Assembly: GCA_023423045.1 (NCBI GenBank)
Contig: JAFAGA010000097.1
Coordinates: forward strand, 1 to 39,958
Source of the DNA: Bacillota bacterium
GTDB lineage: Bacteria; Bacillota; Clostridia; Lachnospirales; Lachnospiraceae
Direction of reading: 5' to 3'
DNA: 39,958 bases
Both the position numbers and the translations under genes were made by a program. A model generated the notes under the pieces. It made no database searches. It was not told where the DNA came from and saw only the letters and a list, made by a program, of their open reading frames with translations. Every line of letters begins with the position of its first letter. Position 1 is the stretch's first letter. This document shows, in pieces, positions 16,125-24,300 of the stretch.

Positions 16125-17334
16125 GAACATTGGCTTAAAAGTTCTGTCTGTTATTCTTGCCGCCATTTTGTGGCTTATCATAACGAATGTGAATGATCCC
16201 ATTACGTCTGCTCCTTTCTCTAATGTTCCTGTAAAGATATTAAATGAGGATGCCATTCTTTCTACGGATATGGTGTACGAGATTGTGGAAGGGGCCACCA
16301 TAGATTTTACCGTGGCGGCAAGGAGGTCCATTAAGGAGAAGCTGGAGTTATCCGACTTTGAAGTGACAGCGGATTTTGCCAAGCTTTCTGATGTGAATGC
16401 GGTTACCATTGATATCAAATGTCCCAGGTACGGCGATGATGTCACCGTAACAGAAGGACGGTACCAGGTGATGAAAATCAACCGGGAGGAGCTGCTCAGC
16501 AAGAACTTCAAGGTTACGGTGGTATCCAAGGGAGAACCTGCGGAAGGCTTCTATGTGGGAGAAAAGACAGCCAGTACCATCATCACCGTATCAGGACCAA
16601 AGAGTAAAATAGAGCGGATCAAGGAAATTGTAGCGGAAGTCAGTGTTGCCGGGGCCTCGGAACATCTCACCAGTTATGAAAAGCTGAAGGCTTATGACGA
16701 GGAAGGAGAAGAAGTAGGCGGTAAGAATCTGTCTTTCAGCCAGAGTTATGTTTCCATAAACGTAAAGATATATAAAATCAAGGAGATCGAACTCAGAATC
16801 AATGTCATCGGAGCTCCAGCCTATGGATATGTGGTCTCCAGTGTGGATTATGAGCCGAAGAGTATCGAAATAGCAGGGCCAGATGAGCTTCTCGCAGGAA
16901 TTAAGGAATTGGTCATTGATGAGGATATCAGCGGAGTGAAGGAGAGTATCCCCAAGGAAGTAAATCTTCAGGAAGAGCTGGGAGAAGGACTTTTCCTGGT
17001 AGGAGATGATAACAGTGCGGTAATTAATATCACCATTGGGAAGGCGGATACGAAGGAAGTTACTATCTGGCCGGGAGATATTGATGTACGGAATCTTTCC
17101 CCCGAACTGCATTTTGACTTTTTAACAACGGGTGCTTTTAATCTGAAGTTAATAGGCCCGGCGGATGAATTGAAGAACATTACCAGAAGTTCGTTGGAGC
17201 CATATATTGATCTGAAGGGCTATACTCCCGGAACCTATACCTTTGAAATCCGGGCAGACCTGGAAGGCTATTCACAAATTGCAGATAGCACGGATGTAAG
17301 TGTATATATATCTATTGATGGCAGCAATGACTAG
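16105..17334 (+). CDS. cdaR: CdaR, YbbR-domain regulator of CdaA
   Basis: The 409-residue protein has a short cytoplasmic start (KEKLTRNIGLK), one membrane anchor (about 10-28, VLSVILAAILWLII) and an extracellular part built from repeated YbbR domains (recurring pattern of a strand ending in VSGPKS or AGPDEL or IGPADEL, then a helix). In known systems CdaR binds CdaA and tunes its activity. It overlaps the end of cdaA by 20 bases, which secures coupled translation, with GGAAGGGAAG inside cdaA as ribosome site. Acidic and beta-rich throughout, as expected for YbbR repeats. Confidence 0.9.
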   Translation: MKEKLTRNIGLKVLSVILAAILWLIITNVNDPITSAPFSNVPVKILNEDAILSTDMVYEIVEGATIDFTVAARRSIKEKLELSDFEVTADFAKLSDVNAVTIDIKCPRYGDDVTVTEGRYQVMKINREELLSKNFKVTVVSKGEPAEGFYVGEKTASTIITVSGPKSKIERIKEIVAEVSVAGASEHLTSYEKLKAYDEEGEEVGGKNLSFSQSYVSINVKIYKIKEIELRINVIGAPAYGYVVSSVDYEPKSIEIAGPDELLAGIKELVIDEDISGVKESIPKEVNLQEELGEGLFLVGDDNSAVINITIGKADTKEVTIWPGDIDVRNLSPELHFDFLTTGAFNLKLIGPADELKNITRSSLEPYIDLKGYTPGTYTFEIRADLEGYSQIADSTDVSVYISIDGSND

Positions 17335-17350
17335 TGATAGGAGGTGTCGC

Positions 17351-17629
17351 ATGGTTAGTACAAAATTAGTGATAGATATACCCGCGGGCTTGCATCTGAG
17401 GCCGATCAGCGTGTTATGCAACAGGGCGATTGATTTTAAATCCACAGTTACCATACGGCTGGGAGAAAAATCAGTGAATGCTAAAAGTGTCTTGGGCGTA
17501 TTGTCTGCATGTGTTAAGCATGGGGATGAGATAGAATTGCTGTGTGAAGGCTCCGATGAAACCCAGGCGCTGGAGGTCCTGAGCAATATGATAAAATGTG
17601 GCCTGGGAGATGAATTTATAAAAAAGTAG
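17351..17629 (+). CDS. HPr-family phosphocarrier protein
   Basis: The 92-residue protein aligns with HPr without gaps over the key sites: the catalytic H15 and R17 (AGLHLRP) and the regulatory S46 (AKSVLGVLS). Having H15 rules out Crh. It could take phosphate from PTS enzyme I at H15 and be phosphorylated by HPr kinase at S46. ATG 17351 has AGGAGG about 8 bases upstream. Its site differs from textbook HPr in having Leu instead of Ala after the active histidine and Ile-Ser after Pro. It follows cdaR by 16 bases, so it is expressed with the c-di-AMP genes rather than with ptsI. Confidence 0.88.
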   Translation: MVSTKLVIDIPAGLHLRPISVLCNRAIDFKSTVTIRLGEKSVNAKSVLGVLSACVKHGDEIELLCEGSDETQALEVLSNMIKCGLGDEFIKK

Positions 17630-17658
17630 TTGTAATTAAAAATACGGGATGTTATAAT
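17630..17658 (+). promoter_or_regulatory. Promoter of the leuA leader
   Basis: TTGTAA (17630-17635), a 17-bp spacer and a perfect TATAAT (17653-17658) begin directly after the HPr stop codon. The predicted start near 17665 lies at a perfect 11-bp stem-loop, so the leuA message would begin with a hairpin and carry a leader of about 495 bases. Confidence 0.7.
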
Positions 17659-17661
17659 AGA

Positions 17662-18160
17662 GGTCACTATAATCGACGAAGGGAAGTTGTATCGGGTTAT
17701 AGTGACCTTTAGCATAATTATTACTAATTTTTGAAAATATATTCTAAAACACCATGAAGACAGCAGGATAGCAATTAATTAGGGGGTTTATCCGCTATCG
17801 ATTGGTGTACTCCTACCCATTGGCTTCATCTGATTAAAGCGTTAATCTGATACCCATGCAATGAAGTGGGCTATTAAATCAGGGATGGGAGCGCTGTTTA
17901 TAATAACATTACATATTTACCAAGAGAATAATAGGGTGAGTCTTCCGATGGGCGGACCCCCTATCTATTTATATATTAGCAAAGAAAGGATCTGATGCTG
18001 TTGGGACTCGAGTAGACAATATCAAGTTATTTATTATCAAAAAATACAGCGTGATTTATCGACTCCGTAGTTAATATGAAAGGGATGCTGGGAATATCGG
18101 CAGCAATACCCCGTTTTCGGGAAGAGAAGGACAAATCATATTAATCAGGAGGATATAATT
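17662..18160 (+). ncRNA. Long structured 5' leader of leuA, class unknown
   Basis: This 0.5-kb stretch has no gene but many stems: GGTCACTATAA (17662-17672) with TTATAGTGACC (17697-17707); GATAGC (17767-17772) with GCTATC (17794-17799); GATTAA-AGCG-TTAATC (17832-17847); CCCA/TGGG (17853-17870); ATAGGG (17931-17936) with CCCTAT (17959-17964) enclosing TCCG/CGGA; TGCTG/CAGCA (18086-18105); CCCG-TTTT-CGGG (18110-18121). Two ATGAAG copies (17754 and 17861) can each pair with the one CTTCAT (17824-17829), and CTGATT (17830-17835) can pair with AATCAG (17877-17882) or take part in the GATTAA hairpin. Such exclusive pairings are typical of regulatory leaders. The T-box core expected for a leucine leader (AGGGTGGNACCGCG) is absent. 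An internal TATAAT at 17899 has no good -35. Confidence 0.55.
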
Positions 18161-19828
18161 ATGTTGAATTTTAAGAGATATCAGAGAAACCCCGTTGTAG
18201 AATTATCTGACAGACAATGGCCGGCAAAGCAGATTGAAAAGGCACCCATGTGGTGCAGCGTCGATTTAAGAGACGGCAATCAGGCACTGATCGAACCCAT
18301 GGTAGTGGAAGAGAAGGTTGAGTTTTTTCAGCTTCTGATCAAGCTTGGCTTCAAAGAAATTGAGGTTGGATTTCCATCTGCATCACAAATCGAATATGAT
18401 TTCTTAAGACAATTGGTTGACCGAAAGCTGATTCCGGAGGATGTAACCATTCAGGTTCTGGTGCAGTGCAGAGAGCATTTGCTGAAAAGGACCTTCGAAT
18501 CTCTGGAAGGAGTAAAGCGGGCGATCGTCCATATCTATAATTCCACCTCCACCTTACAGCGGGATGTGGTATTCAATATGTCCAGGGAAGAAATTAAGCA
18601 GATTGCGCAGGAAGGAACAAGGTTAGTTAAGGAATATGCCAAGGATTTTCCGGGTGAGATTATTCTGGAATATTCTCCGGAGAGCTTTACCGGAACAGAG
18701 GTTGACTATGCCTTGGAGGTCTGCACCGCAGTACAGAATATTTGGCAGCCGACCCCGGAGAAGAAGATCATCTTCAATCTTCCCGCAACGGTTGAGATGC
18801 ACACGCCGAATGTGTATGCGGACCAGATCGAATGGATGAGCCGTAATTTTAAAAATCGGGATTCCATCATCCTCAGCGTTCATCCTCACAATGACCGGGG
18901 CACGGGTGTGGCCATTGCCGAGCTGGCTTTGCTTGCGGGCGCGGACAGAGTGGAAGGAACCTTATTTGGCAACGGTGAAAGAACGGGCAATGTTGATATC
19001 TTAACTTTAGCATATAATATGTTTTCGCAGGGAATTGATCCCCAGCTGAAGATTGATAATATTAATGAGATTATTGAGGCATATGAACGTCTGTGCAAGA
19101 TGAAGGTGCATGAAAGACATCCATATGCAGGTAAATTGGTATTTACCGCATTCTCAGGCTCCCATCAGGATGCGATTAATAAAGGCGTTAAGGCAATGAA
19201 GGAACGTGACAGTGCATACTGGGCAGTCCCTTACCTTCCCATCGATCCTTCGGATATCGGAAGGCAGTATGAACCGATTGTCCGGATCAACAGCCAGTCC
19301 GGTAAGGGCGGTGTTGCCTTTATCATGGAGAACTACTTCGGCTTCAAGCTGCCGAAGGGAATGCATAAGGAATTTGCCGATGTAATTCAGAAATTATCCG
19401 AGACCCAGGGCGAAGTGGCGCCGGAGCAAATCATGAATGAATTCAAGATTTGCTATCTTGAGAAAAAGGAGCCTTTGCATTTTAGAAGGTGCAGGATAGA
19501 GGATCTTTCAGACCGCGATGAATCCAGTACCAGTGCAGAGGTCGTTTACACCAATGCAGGGGAAGAAAAAACCTTTGCTGCAACCGGTAACGGACCCATT
19601 GATGCGGTGCAGAGAGGCTTAATGAAGGAGCTGGGTATCGAAATCAAGGTTTTGGATTACACAGAGCATGCCCTTGCAGGCGGAGCCAACGCACAGGCTG
19701 CAGCCTATATCCATATGCTGGATGCAAAGAGCGGAAGAACCACCTACGGTGTCGGTGTAAGCTCTAATATTACCAGAGCTTCCATCCGCGCTATCTTCAG
19801 TGCACTGAACCGTTTGGAATTGATTTAA
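18161..19828 (+). CDS. leuA: 2-isopropylmalate synthase LeuA
   Basis: LeuA condenses acetyl-CoA with 2-oxoisovalerate in the first committed step of leucine synthesis. The 555-residue protein is of the longer LeuA form starting LNFKRYQRNPVVELSDRQWP. The TIM-barrel signature DLRDGNQAL lies near residue 37, VHPHNDRGTG supplies the metal-binding His pair and the following GNGERTGN loop is conserved. The C-terminal dimer/regulatory domain (about 430-555) binds leucine in most LeuA enzymes. AGGAGG precedes ATG 18161. It is transcribed alone: a strong terminator follows, and a long structured leader precedes, so control is probably in the leader and by feedback inhibition. Confidence 0.96.
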   Translation: MLNFKRYQRNPVVELSDRQWPAKQIEKAPMWCSVDLRDGNQALIEPMVVEEKVEFFQLLIKLGFKEIEVGFPSASQIEYDFLRQLVDRKLIPEDVTIQVLVQCREHLLKRTFESLEGVKRAIVHIYNSTSTLQRDVVFNMSREEIKQIAQEGTRLVKEYAKDFPGEIILEYSPESFTGTEVDYALEVCTAVQNIWQPTPEKKIIFNLPATVEMHTPNVYADQIEWMSRNFKNRDSIILSVHPHNDRGTGVAIAELALLAGADRVEGTLFGNGERTGNVDILTLAYNMFSQGIDPQLKIDNINEIIEAYERLCKMKVHERHPYAGKLVFTAFSGSHQDAINKGVKAMKERDSAYWAVPYLPIDPSDIGRQYEPIVRINSQSGKGGVAFIMENYFGFKLPKGMHKEFADVIQKLSETQGEVAPEQIMNEFKICYLEKKEPLHFRRCRIEDLSDRDESSTSAEVVYTNAGEEKTFAATGNGPIDAVQRGLMKELGIEIKVLDYTEHALAGGANAQAAAYIHMLDAKSGRTTYGVGVSSNITRASIRAIFSALNRLELI

Positions 19829-19866
19829 TAAATTCTTGTATGTGAACAATACGAATTAAGTATTCA

Positions 19867-19889
19867 GGGAAGCGCAAGCTTCCCTTTTT
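19867..19889 (+). terminator. Intrinsic terminator of leuA
   Basis: GGGAAGC-GCAA-GCTTCCC with five T. The T run is also the first part of a 14-bp perfect inverted repeat, TTTTTATCGTATAG (19885-19898) with its complement at 19910-19923, so the terminator overlaps a second hairpin. Confidence 0.92.
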
Positions 19890-19912
19890 ATCGTATAGAG
19901 GAAGTACAACTA

Positions 19913-20005
19913 TACGATAAAAATGCTCCGCAGGATACACATGCCGCACAGAGATGTTGCTGAGAGGCAACTGTACGGCAGCGCAGGAGTTCGCAAGCGG
20001 ACTCT
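19913..20005 (+). repeat. Structured intergenic repeat, copy A
   Basis: This 93-bp stretch matches copy B (27239-27336) at about 85% identity with one 5-base gap. Inside it TGCCG (19942-19946) pairs with CGGCA (19976-19980), GTTGC (19956-19960) with GCAAC (19967-19971), and GAGTTCG-CAAG-CGGACTC (19987-20004) forms a hairpin. Differences from copy B in the last stem keep all pairs intact. It lies just beyond the leuA terminator. Confidence 0.8.
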
Positions 20006-20098
20006 ATGTTCTGTCATGAATGTCCGTTAAAAATAGTATTTTTAGGGAAGAATAAAGAAAAACAAGAGGGTTTTGGAATCATGGAAAAGGGGCCTAAC

Positions 20099-20127
20099 TT
20101 GACTAACTTTCCTTAAAATGCTATAAT
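20099..20127 (+). promoter_or_regulatory. Promoter of the glycerophosphate polymer operon
   Basis: TTGACT (20099-20104), 17-bp spacer and perfect TATAAT (20122-20127) stand about 60 bases ahead of the GT2-TagF start. A palindrome AAAAATA-G-TATTTTT lies further up (20029-20043). Confidence 0.8.
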
Positions 20128-20184
20128 TCCTATGCTGTGGTTTCTGGATGATGAGATGATTCCAAAATACATGGAGGACAAGAA

Positions 20185-22581
20185 ATGAAAACAAGTATTA
20201 TTATTCCGTATCACAGAGGCGAGGCTTATCTGCGGGATTGTTTGGACAGTCTTGCGGAGCAGTCCTATGAGGATATGGAAATTCTTCTTATCTGCGACCG
20301 AGTGGATAAAAAAGAGATACAATGTCTTTCTGACTATGAAGAGTTATCGATTCAGGTACATCACCTACAGAAAAAAAACGGTGTGGCGGCAGCCCGAAAT
20401 CTGGGCTTGGAGAAAGCAACCGGTGATTATGTGTATTTTCTGGACAGTGATGATTATCTATACGGCAATACCATAGAAACGCTCGTTCAGGCGGCACAGG
20501 AACGGGACGCTGATATTGTCTACGGTAAGAAAGTCCCTACATGGTTTGGCAGGGCTGTTTTTCTGGCACGAAAGCTGGAGCAGGAAGCTGAAGATGCAGA
20601 GATTGAAAATGACGGAACGGCCTCGGATTCGGCGCAGCTGGATGCGGAGGGCGGTTCCGGCAGGGACAGTACTCAGGAAGAAGAGGCTGTTGATGAAGAA
20701 GATACAAATGATACACTTGCAGAGCAGGAGGCTCAGGATAGCAACTCAAAGAACGGCAGGAGCAATATGACGCTGGGTGACGATTCCGATGAGGCAGAGG
20801 AGTTTCTGTCAGAGGAAGAGCTGCTTCGCCGAAAGGAAGCCGGAATTAGACGGGCTTATCGGATCCTGGTTGTAAAACGGAAAGGCGTGCGCAATATTTC
20901 CGTACTCAATATATTGTTCCGGAGAAGCTTTCTTGAGGAGCATAAACTGCGTTTTCCGGAGAATTTAATTTATCTGTCGGATGCTCCCTTTCTTCTGGAA
21001 GCATTATCAAAGACGGATAAGTTCTGCAAGCGGCTGGGTGCGAAGTATGTTAAGAGAAAACACAATGATGCTATTAATCTGCCATCTCTATCACAAATTA
21101 AGGATCCAAATCGTTTCTTTGATTTTTTGGATGCTTATTTTGAAACCACAAGTCGAATACCTCGGGATTCAGAATTAAGATATCGTTTTGATATGAAATA
21201 CATCTCTTATTATACCGGAGTATACGCTCCTAAGCTAAAAAGGAGTAAGAATCCTGCCTGGAGCGAAGAAAACTTTGTAAAAATGAGCAACCTTATGAAA
21301 CAGATTCATCCTGAGGTGCTGGGGTCATTGAAGGGCTATCGAAGACGTATTATCAAGGCCCTGATTAATCAGGATGTCAAGGCATCCCAAAGAATAGTCA
21401 CACGTCATCTGGCTTATTTGAAACTGAAACGGATTGTCCGGAGCAGGAAGGCATTGTATATGTCGTTGTATATTCATGTATTCATGAAACGGCCAATGCA
21501 AAATGCGATTTTGTTCGAAAGCTTTTTTGGCAAGAATTATTCTGACAGCCCAAAATATATTTATGAATATCTGGCGAAGAATTACCCGGATCAATATAAA
21601 TTTATCTGGGTTATCGACAAAAGGAACACGAAGATACCTTACAGACATAAAAAAATTAAACGATACAGCCTTCTTTACTACTATTATCTTGCGGTAAGCA
21701 AATACTTTGTATTTAATGGAAGGCAGCCGGAATGGGCAATTAAGAGGGAGGACAGTGTCTTTTTACAGACCTGGCACGGAACACCGCTGAAGAAGCTGGT
21801 CTTTGATATCGAGGAGATTACTTCTGCGACTCCGAAATACAAGCAGCAGGTGTATAAGCAGTCCCGCGCCTGGGATTATCTGATTGCTCCCAACGCTTTT
21901 TGCAGTGAAACCTTCCGCAGATGCTTTATGTATGAGAACCAGATGCTGGAAACCGGCTATCCGAGAAATGATATTCTTCATGCCCCTGACAGGGAAGAGA
22001 TAGCCAGGAAGATTCGCAGCAGGATAGGGATCCCAGAGGGTAAGAAGGCCATTCTCTATGCGCCTACCTGGAGGGATGATGAGTACTACGGCAAGGGACA
22101 GTATAAATTTGAGCTGCATCTGGATCTGGAGAAAATGCGCCGTGAACTGGGAGAGGAGTATGTGATCTTACTTCGTACCCATTATTTCATTGCCGATGCG
22201 CTGGATGTAAGTTCTCTCTCCGGCTTTGCGTATAATTTAAGTAAATATGATGACATATCGGAGCTGTATCTGATCTCAGATATTCTGATCACGGATTATT
22301 CCTCGGTCTTCTTTGATTATGCGAATTTAAGGCGTCCCATGCTGTTTTATACCTATGATCTGGAGAAATACAGGGATGTGCTTCGAGGCTTTTATTTCGA
22401 TATCGAGAAAGAGGTGCCGGGCCCTCTGTTGTTTACTACGGAGGAGGTCGTTGCAGCGGTTCAGGGAATTGATGCGGTGTCCGATCAATATAGACAGAGA
22501 TATGATGAGTTTTACCATAGATTTTGTGAATGGGAAGATGGACATGCAGCAGAAAAAGTGGTAAAATCAGTATTCGGATAA
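20185..22581 (+). CDS. GT2 glycosyltransferase fused to TagF-type glycerophosphotransferase
   Basis: Residues 1-120 are a family 2 glycosyltransferase start (TSIIIPYHRGEAYLRDCLDSL, GVAAARNLGLEKATGDY, the D-S-D-D motif at 87-90). Residues 131-213 are a strongly acidic low-complexity stretch, after which the GT2-like part resumes (IRRAYRILVV, NILFRRSFL). From about 435 to 798 is a CDP-glycerol:poly(glycerophosphate) glycerophosphotransferase domain (LQTWHGTPLKKL, ETGYPRNDIL, YAPTWRDDEYYGKG, LRTHYFIAD, ITDYSSVFFDY, GFYFD). It would add sugar and glycerol-phosphate units to a lipid-linked polymer at the inner membrane face. GGAGGACAAGAA precedes ATG 20185. First gene of the tag-like operon; the acidic insert is unusual for either domain. 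Confidence 0.88.
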   Translation: MKTSIIIPYHRGEAYLRDCLDSLAEQSYEDMEILLICDRVDKKEIQCLSDYEELSIQVHHLQKKNGVAAARNLGLEKATGDYVYFLDSDDYLYGNTIETLVQAAQERDADIVYGKKVPTWFGRAVFLARKLEQEAEDAEIENDGTASDSAQLDAEGGSGRDSTQEEEAVDEEDTNDTLAEQEAQDSNSKNGRSNMTLGDDSDEAEEFLSEEELLRRKEAGIRRAYRILVVKRKGVRNISVLNILFRRSFLEEHKLRFPENLIYLSDAPFLLEALSKTDKFCKRLGAKYVKRKHNDAINLPSLSQIKDPNRFFDFLDAYFETTSRIPRDSELRYRFDMKYISYYTGVYAPKLKRSKNPAWSEENFVKMSNLMKQIHPEVLGSLKGYRRRIIKALINQDVKASQRIVTRHLAYLKLKRIVRSRKALYMSLYIHVFMKRPMQNAILFESFFGKNYSDSPKYIYEYLAKNYPDQYKFIWVIDKRNTKIPYRHKKIKRYSLLYYYYLAVSKYFVFNGRQPEWAIKREDSVFLQTWHGTPLKKLVFDIEEITSATPKYKQQVYKQSRAWDYLIAPNAFCSETFRRCFMYENQMLETGYPRNDILHAPDREEIARKIRSRIGIPEGKKAILYAPTWRDDEYYGKGQYKFELHLDLEKMRRELGEEYVILLRTHYFIADALDVSSLSGFAYNLSKYDDISELYLISDILITDYSSVFFDYANLRRPMLFYTYDLEKYRDVLRGFYFDIEKEVPGPLLFTTEEVVAAVQGIDAVSDQYRQRYDEFYHRFCEWEDGHAAEKVVKSVFG

Positions 22582-22674
22582 TGAAAATGTAATTGAAGAA
22601 TGCATTCACATAGCGTGTTTGCATTTGATTTCTAAAATGTAGGATGCCGTAATATGGCATTGCGGAGGCTAAGT

Positions 22675-23451
22675 GTGAAGCAATTATGGAAGAACTTTGG
22701 TAAATACCGCTTTTTATTAGGGGAATTAGTGAAGAAGGATATCAGATTGAAATACCGGAGATCCTATTTGGGAATTCTTTGGACGCTATTGGAACCAATT
22801 CTGACTACTGCAGTATTGACATTTGTTTTTGGCAACCTGCGGCAGGTAAAGGATCCTCAGTTCCCGGTTTATATTTTGACCGGACGGCTGCTGTACAGCT
22901 TTTTTTCGGATTCCACAAAGTCTGCAATGAAATCGATTCGCAGTAATAGTGCTATGATAAAGAAGGTATATGTGCCAAAGTATATCTATCCTTTGTCTAC
23001 CGTTTTATCGAATTATGTTATCTTCCTGATTTCTATGCTCGTATTGTTTGGAGCTACTTTTATTTTTAAGGTGATGCCCACTGTGTACTTTATACAAGCG
23101 ATTATACCATTGGGTTTATTATTGATATTGGCACTTGGAATAGGGATGATGTTGGCGACCCTGGCCGTATTTTTCCGTGATTTGGAGTATTTATGGGGAG
23201 TGCTTCTTATGCTCATCATGTATACCTGTGCAATATTTTATCGGGTTGATGCCTTGCATCTGGGAGAGAAGGAGTGGGTTCTTATGATTAATCCGCTTTA
23301 TGTTATTATTAGTAATTTCCGAAGCGCAGTGTTTGGCTTGCCGATGAATCAGACTGCGCTGCTGCTGTCTGTAATATACAGCTTTGGCTCCCTATTCCTG
23401 GGGATCCTGCTATTTTACAAAAAGCAGGATGAATTTATCCTTAATGTGTAA
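22675..23451 (+). CDS. tagG: Teichoic-acid-type ABC exporter permease, TagG-like
   Basis: The 258-residue protein is an ABC-2 type permease of the TagG/polysaccharide export group, with the cytoplasmic amphipathic start (LVKKDIRLKYRRSYLGILWTLLEP) and about six membrane segments. GTG 22675 is preferred because GGAGG lies 6 bases upstream; ATG 22654 would put that ribosome site inside the gene. With the next gene's ATPase it forms the flippase that moves the finished lipid-linked polymer outwards. Two-gene exporters of this type also serve O-antigen-like glycans, but the flanking CDP-glycerol genes favour a teichoic-acid polymer. Confidence 0.88.
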   Translation: MKQLWKNFGKYRFLLGELVKKDIRLKYRRSYLGILWTLLEPILTTAVLTFVFGNLRQVKDPQFPVYILTGRLLYSFFSDSTKSAMKSIRSNSAMIKKVYVPKYIYPLSTVLSNYVIFLISMLVLFGATFIFKVMPTVYFIQAIIPLGLLLILALGIGMMLATLAVFFRDLEYLWGVLLMLIMYTCAIFYRVDALHLGEKEWVLMINPLYVIISNFRSAVFGLPMNQTALLLSVIYSFGSLFLGILLFYKKQDEFILNV

Positions 23452-23465
23452 AGAGGAGATTTCTT

Positions 23466-24209
23466 ATGAAGGAACAGGTATTAGTAGTTGACAATGTCAG
23501 TATGAAATTCAATCTGATGGAGAATAAGGTTGATAATATAAAGGAATATTTTATCAAGATGCTGAAGAACGAGCTGCGGTACCAGGAGTTCTGGGCTTTG
23601 CATAATGTCTCCTTTACCGTGAATAAAGGAGACAGGCTTGGTATTCTTGGGTTGAATGGAGCGGGAAAGAGCACCCTCCTTAAGATAATTGCAGGGGTAT
23701 TAAAGGCAACGGAAGGCAATGTCTCCATTAAGGGAAAGATTGTACCGCTGCTGGAGCTTGGTGCGGGCTTTGATCCTCAGTATACCGGGGCGGAAAATAT
23801 CTTCTTGTACGGAGCGGTGCTGGGGTATTCCAGGGATTTCATCAGAGAGAAGTATGAGGAGATTGTCGCATTTTCCGAGTTGGGTGATTTTATTAATGTT
23901 CCGGTAAAGAATTATTCCTCCGGTATGAAGGCAAGGCTTGGCTTTTCCATTGCAACCATTGTGGAACCCGAAATTCTGATTCTGGATGAGGTGCTGGCCG
24001 TAGGAGATGCAAAGTTCCGTAAGAAGAGCGAAAAGAAGATTAAGGCCATGTTTGACAGCGGAGTTACGGTTTTATTCGTATCCCACTCTCTGGAACAGGT
24101 GAATCGTCTGTGCAATTGCGCCATTCTTCTGGAAAAAGGAAGGCTGATCGCCAAGGGCAAGGTCAAGGATGTCAGCGCAATCTATGAAGCAAAAATTAAT
24201 GAATTATAA
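23466..24209 (+). CDS. tagH: Teichoic-acid-type ABC exporter ATPase, TagH-like
   Basis: The 247-residue ATPase has Walker A GLNGAGKST (near residue 61), the short Q-loop region of the polysaccharide exporters (LLELGAGFDPQYTGAENIFLYG), signature YSSGMKARL and Walker B ILILDEVLAVGD followed by the switch histidine VSHS. It has no C-terminal extension like that of B. subtilis TagH, so it is of the compact type. It lies 14 bases after the permease with AGAGGAG as ribosome site and works with it. Confidence 0.9.
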   Translation: MKEQVLVVDNVSMKFNLMENKVDNIKEYFIKMLKNELRYQEFWALHNVSFTVNKGDRLGILGLNGAGKSTLLKIIAGVLKATEGNVSIKGKIVPLLELGAGFDPQYTGAENIFLYGAVLGYSRDFIREKYEEIVAFSELGDFINVPVKNYSSGMKARLGFSIATIVEPEILILDEVLAVGDAKFRKKSEKKIKAMFDSGVTVLFVSHSLEQVNRLCNCAILLEKGRLIAKGKVKDVSAIYEAKINEL

Positions 24210-24244
24210 AAGAAGCATGGGAAAAATCATTAGGTTATGATTTG

Positions 24245-24300
24245 AAAGGAGGATGTGCTCCGCTCACAATGAATATCCGGACCGGAGCATAAAGACAATG
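24245..24300 (+). promoter_or_regulatory. Shine-Dalgarno set apart from tagD start by a hairpin
   Basis: AAAGGAGG (24245-24252) is a near-perfect ribosome site but lies 45 bases before ATG 24298. Between them TGTGCTCCG (24254-24262) pairs with CGGAGCATA (24283-24291) with one G-U pair. If the hairpin folds, the spacing becomes about 7 bases, the ideal value. GGAG at 24284 is a weaker direct alternative but is buried in the stem. Confidence 0.55.

Noticed and set aside
17662..18160. T-box riboswitch ahead of leuA
   Set aside because: The conserved core AGGGTGGNACCGCG is absent. AGGGTGAG at 17933 is only a partial likeness and its downstream part does not fit.
24253..24300. Longer tagD starting at ATG 24253
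   Set aside because: The ribosome site abuts this ATG with no spacing, and the extra 15 residues are not typical of the family.
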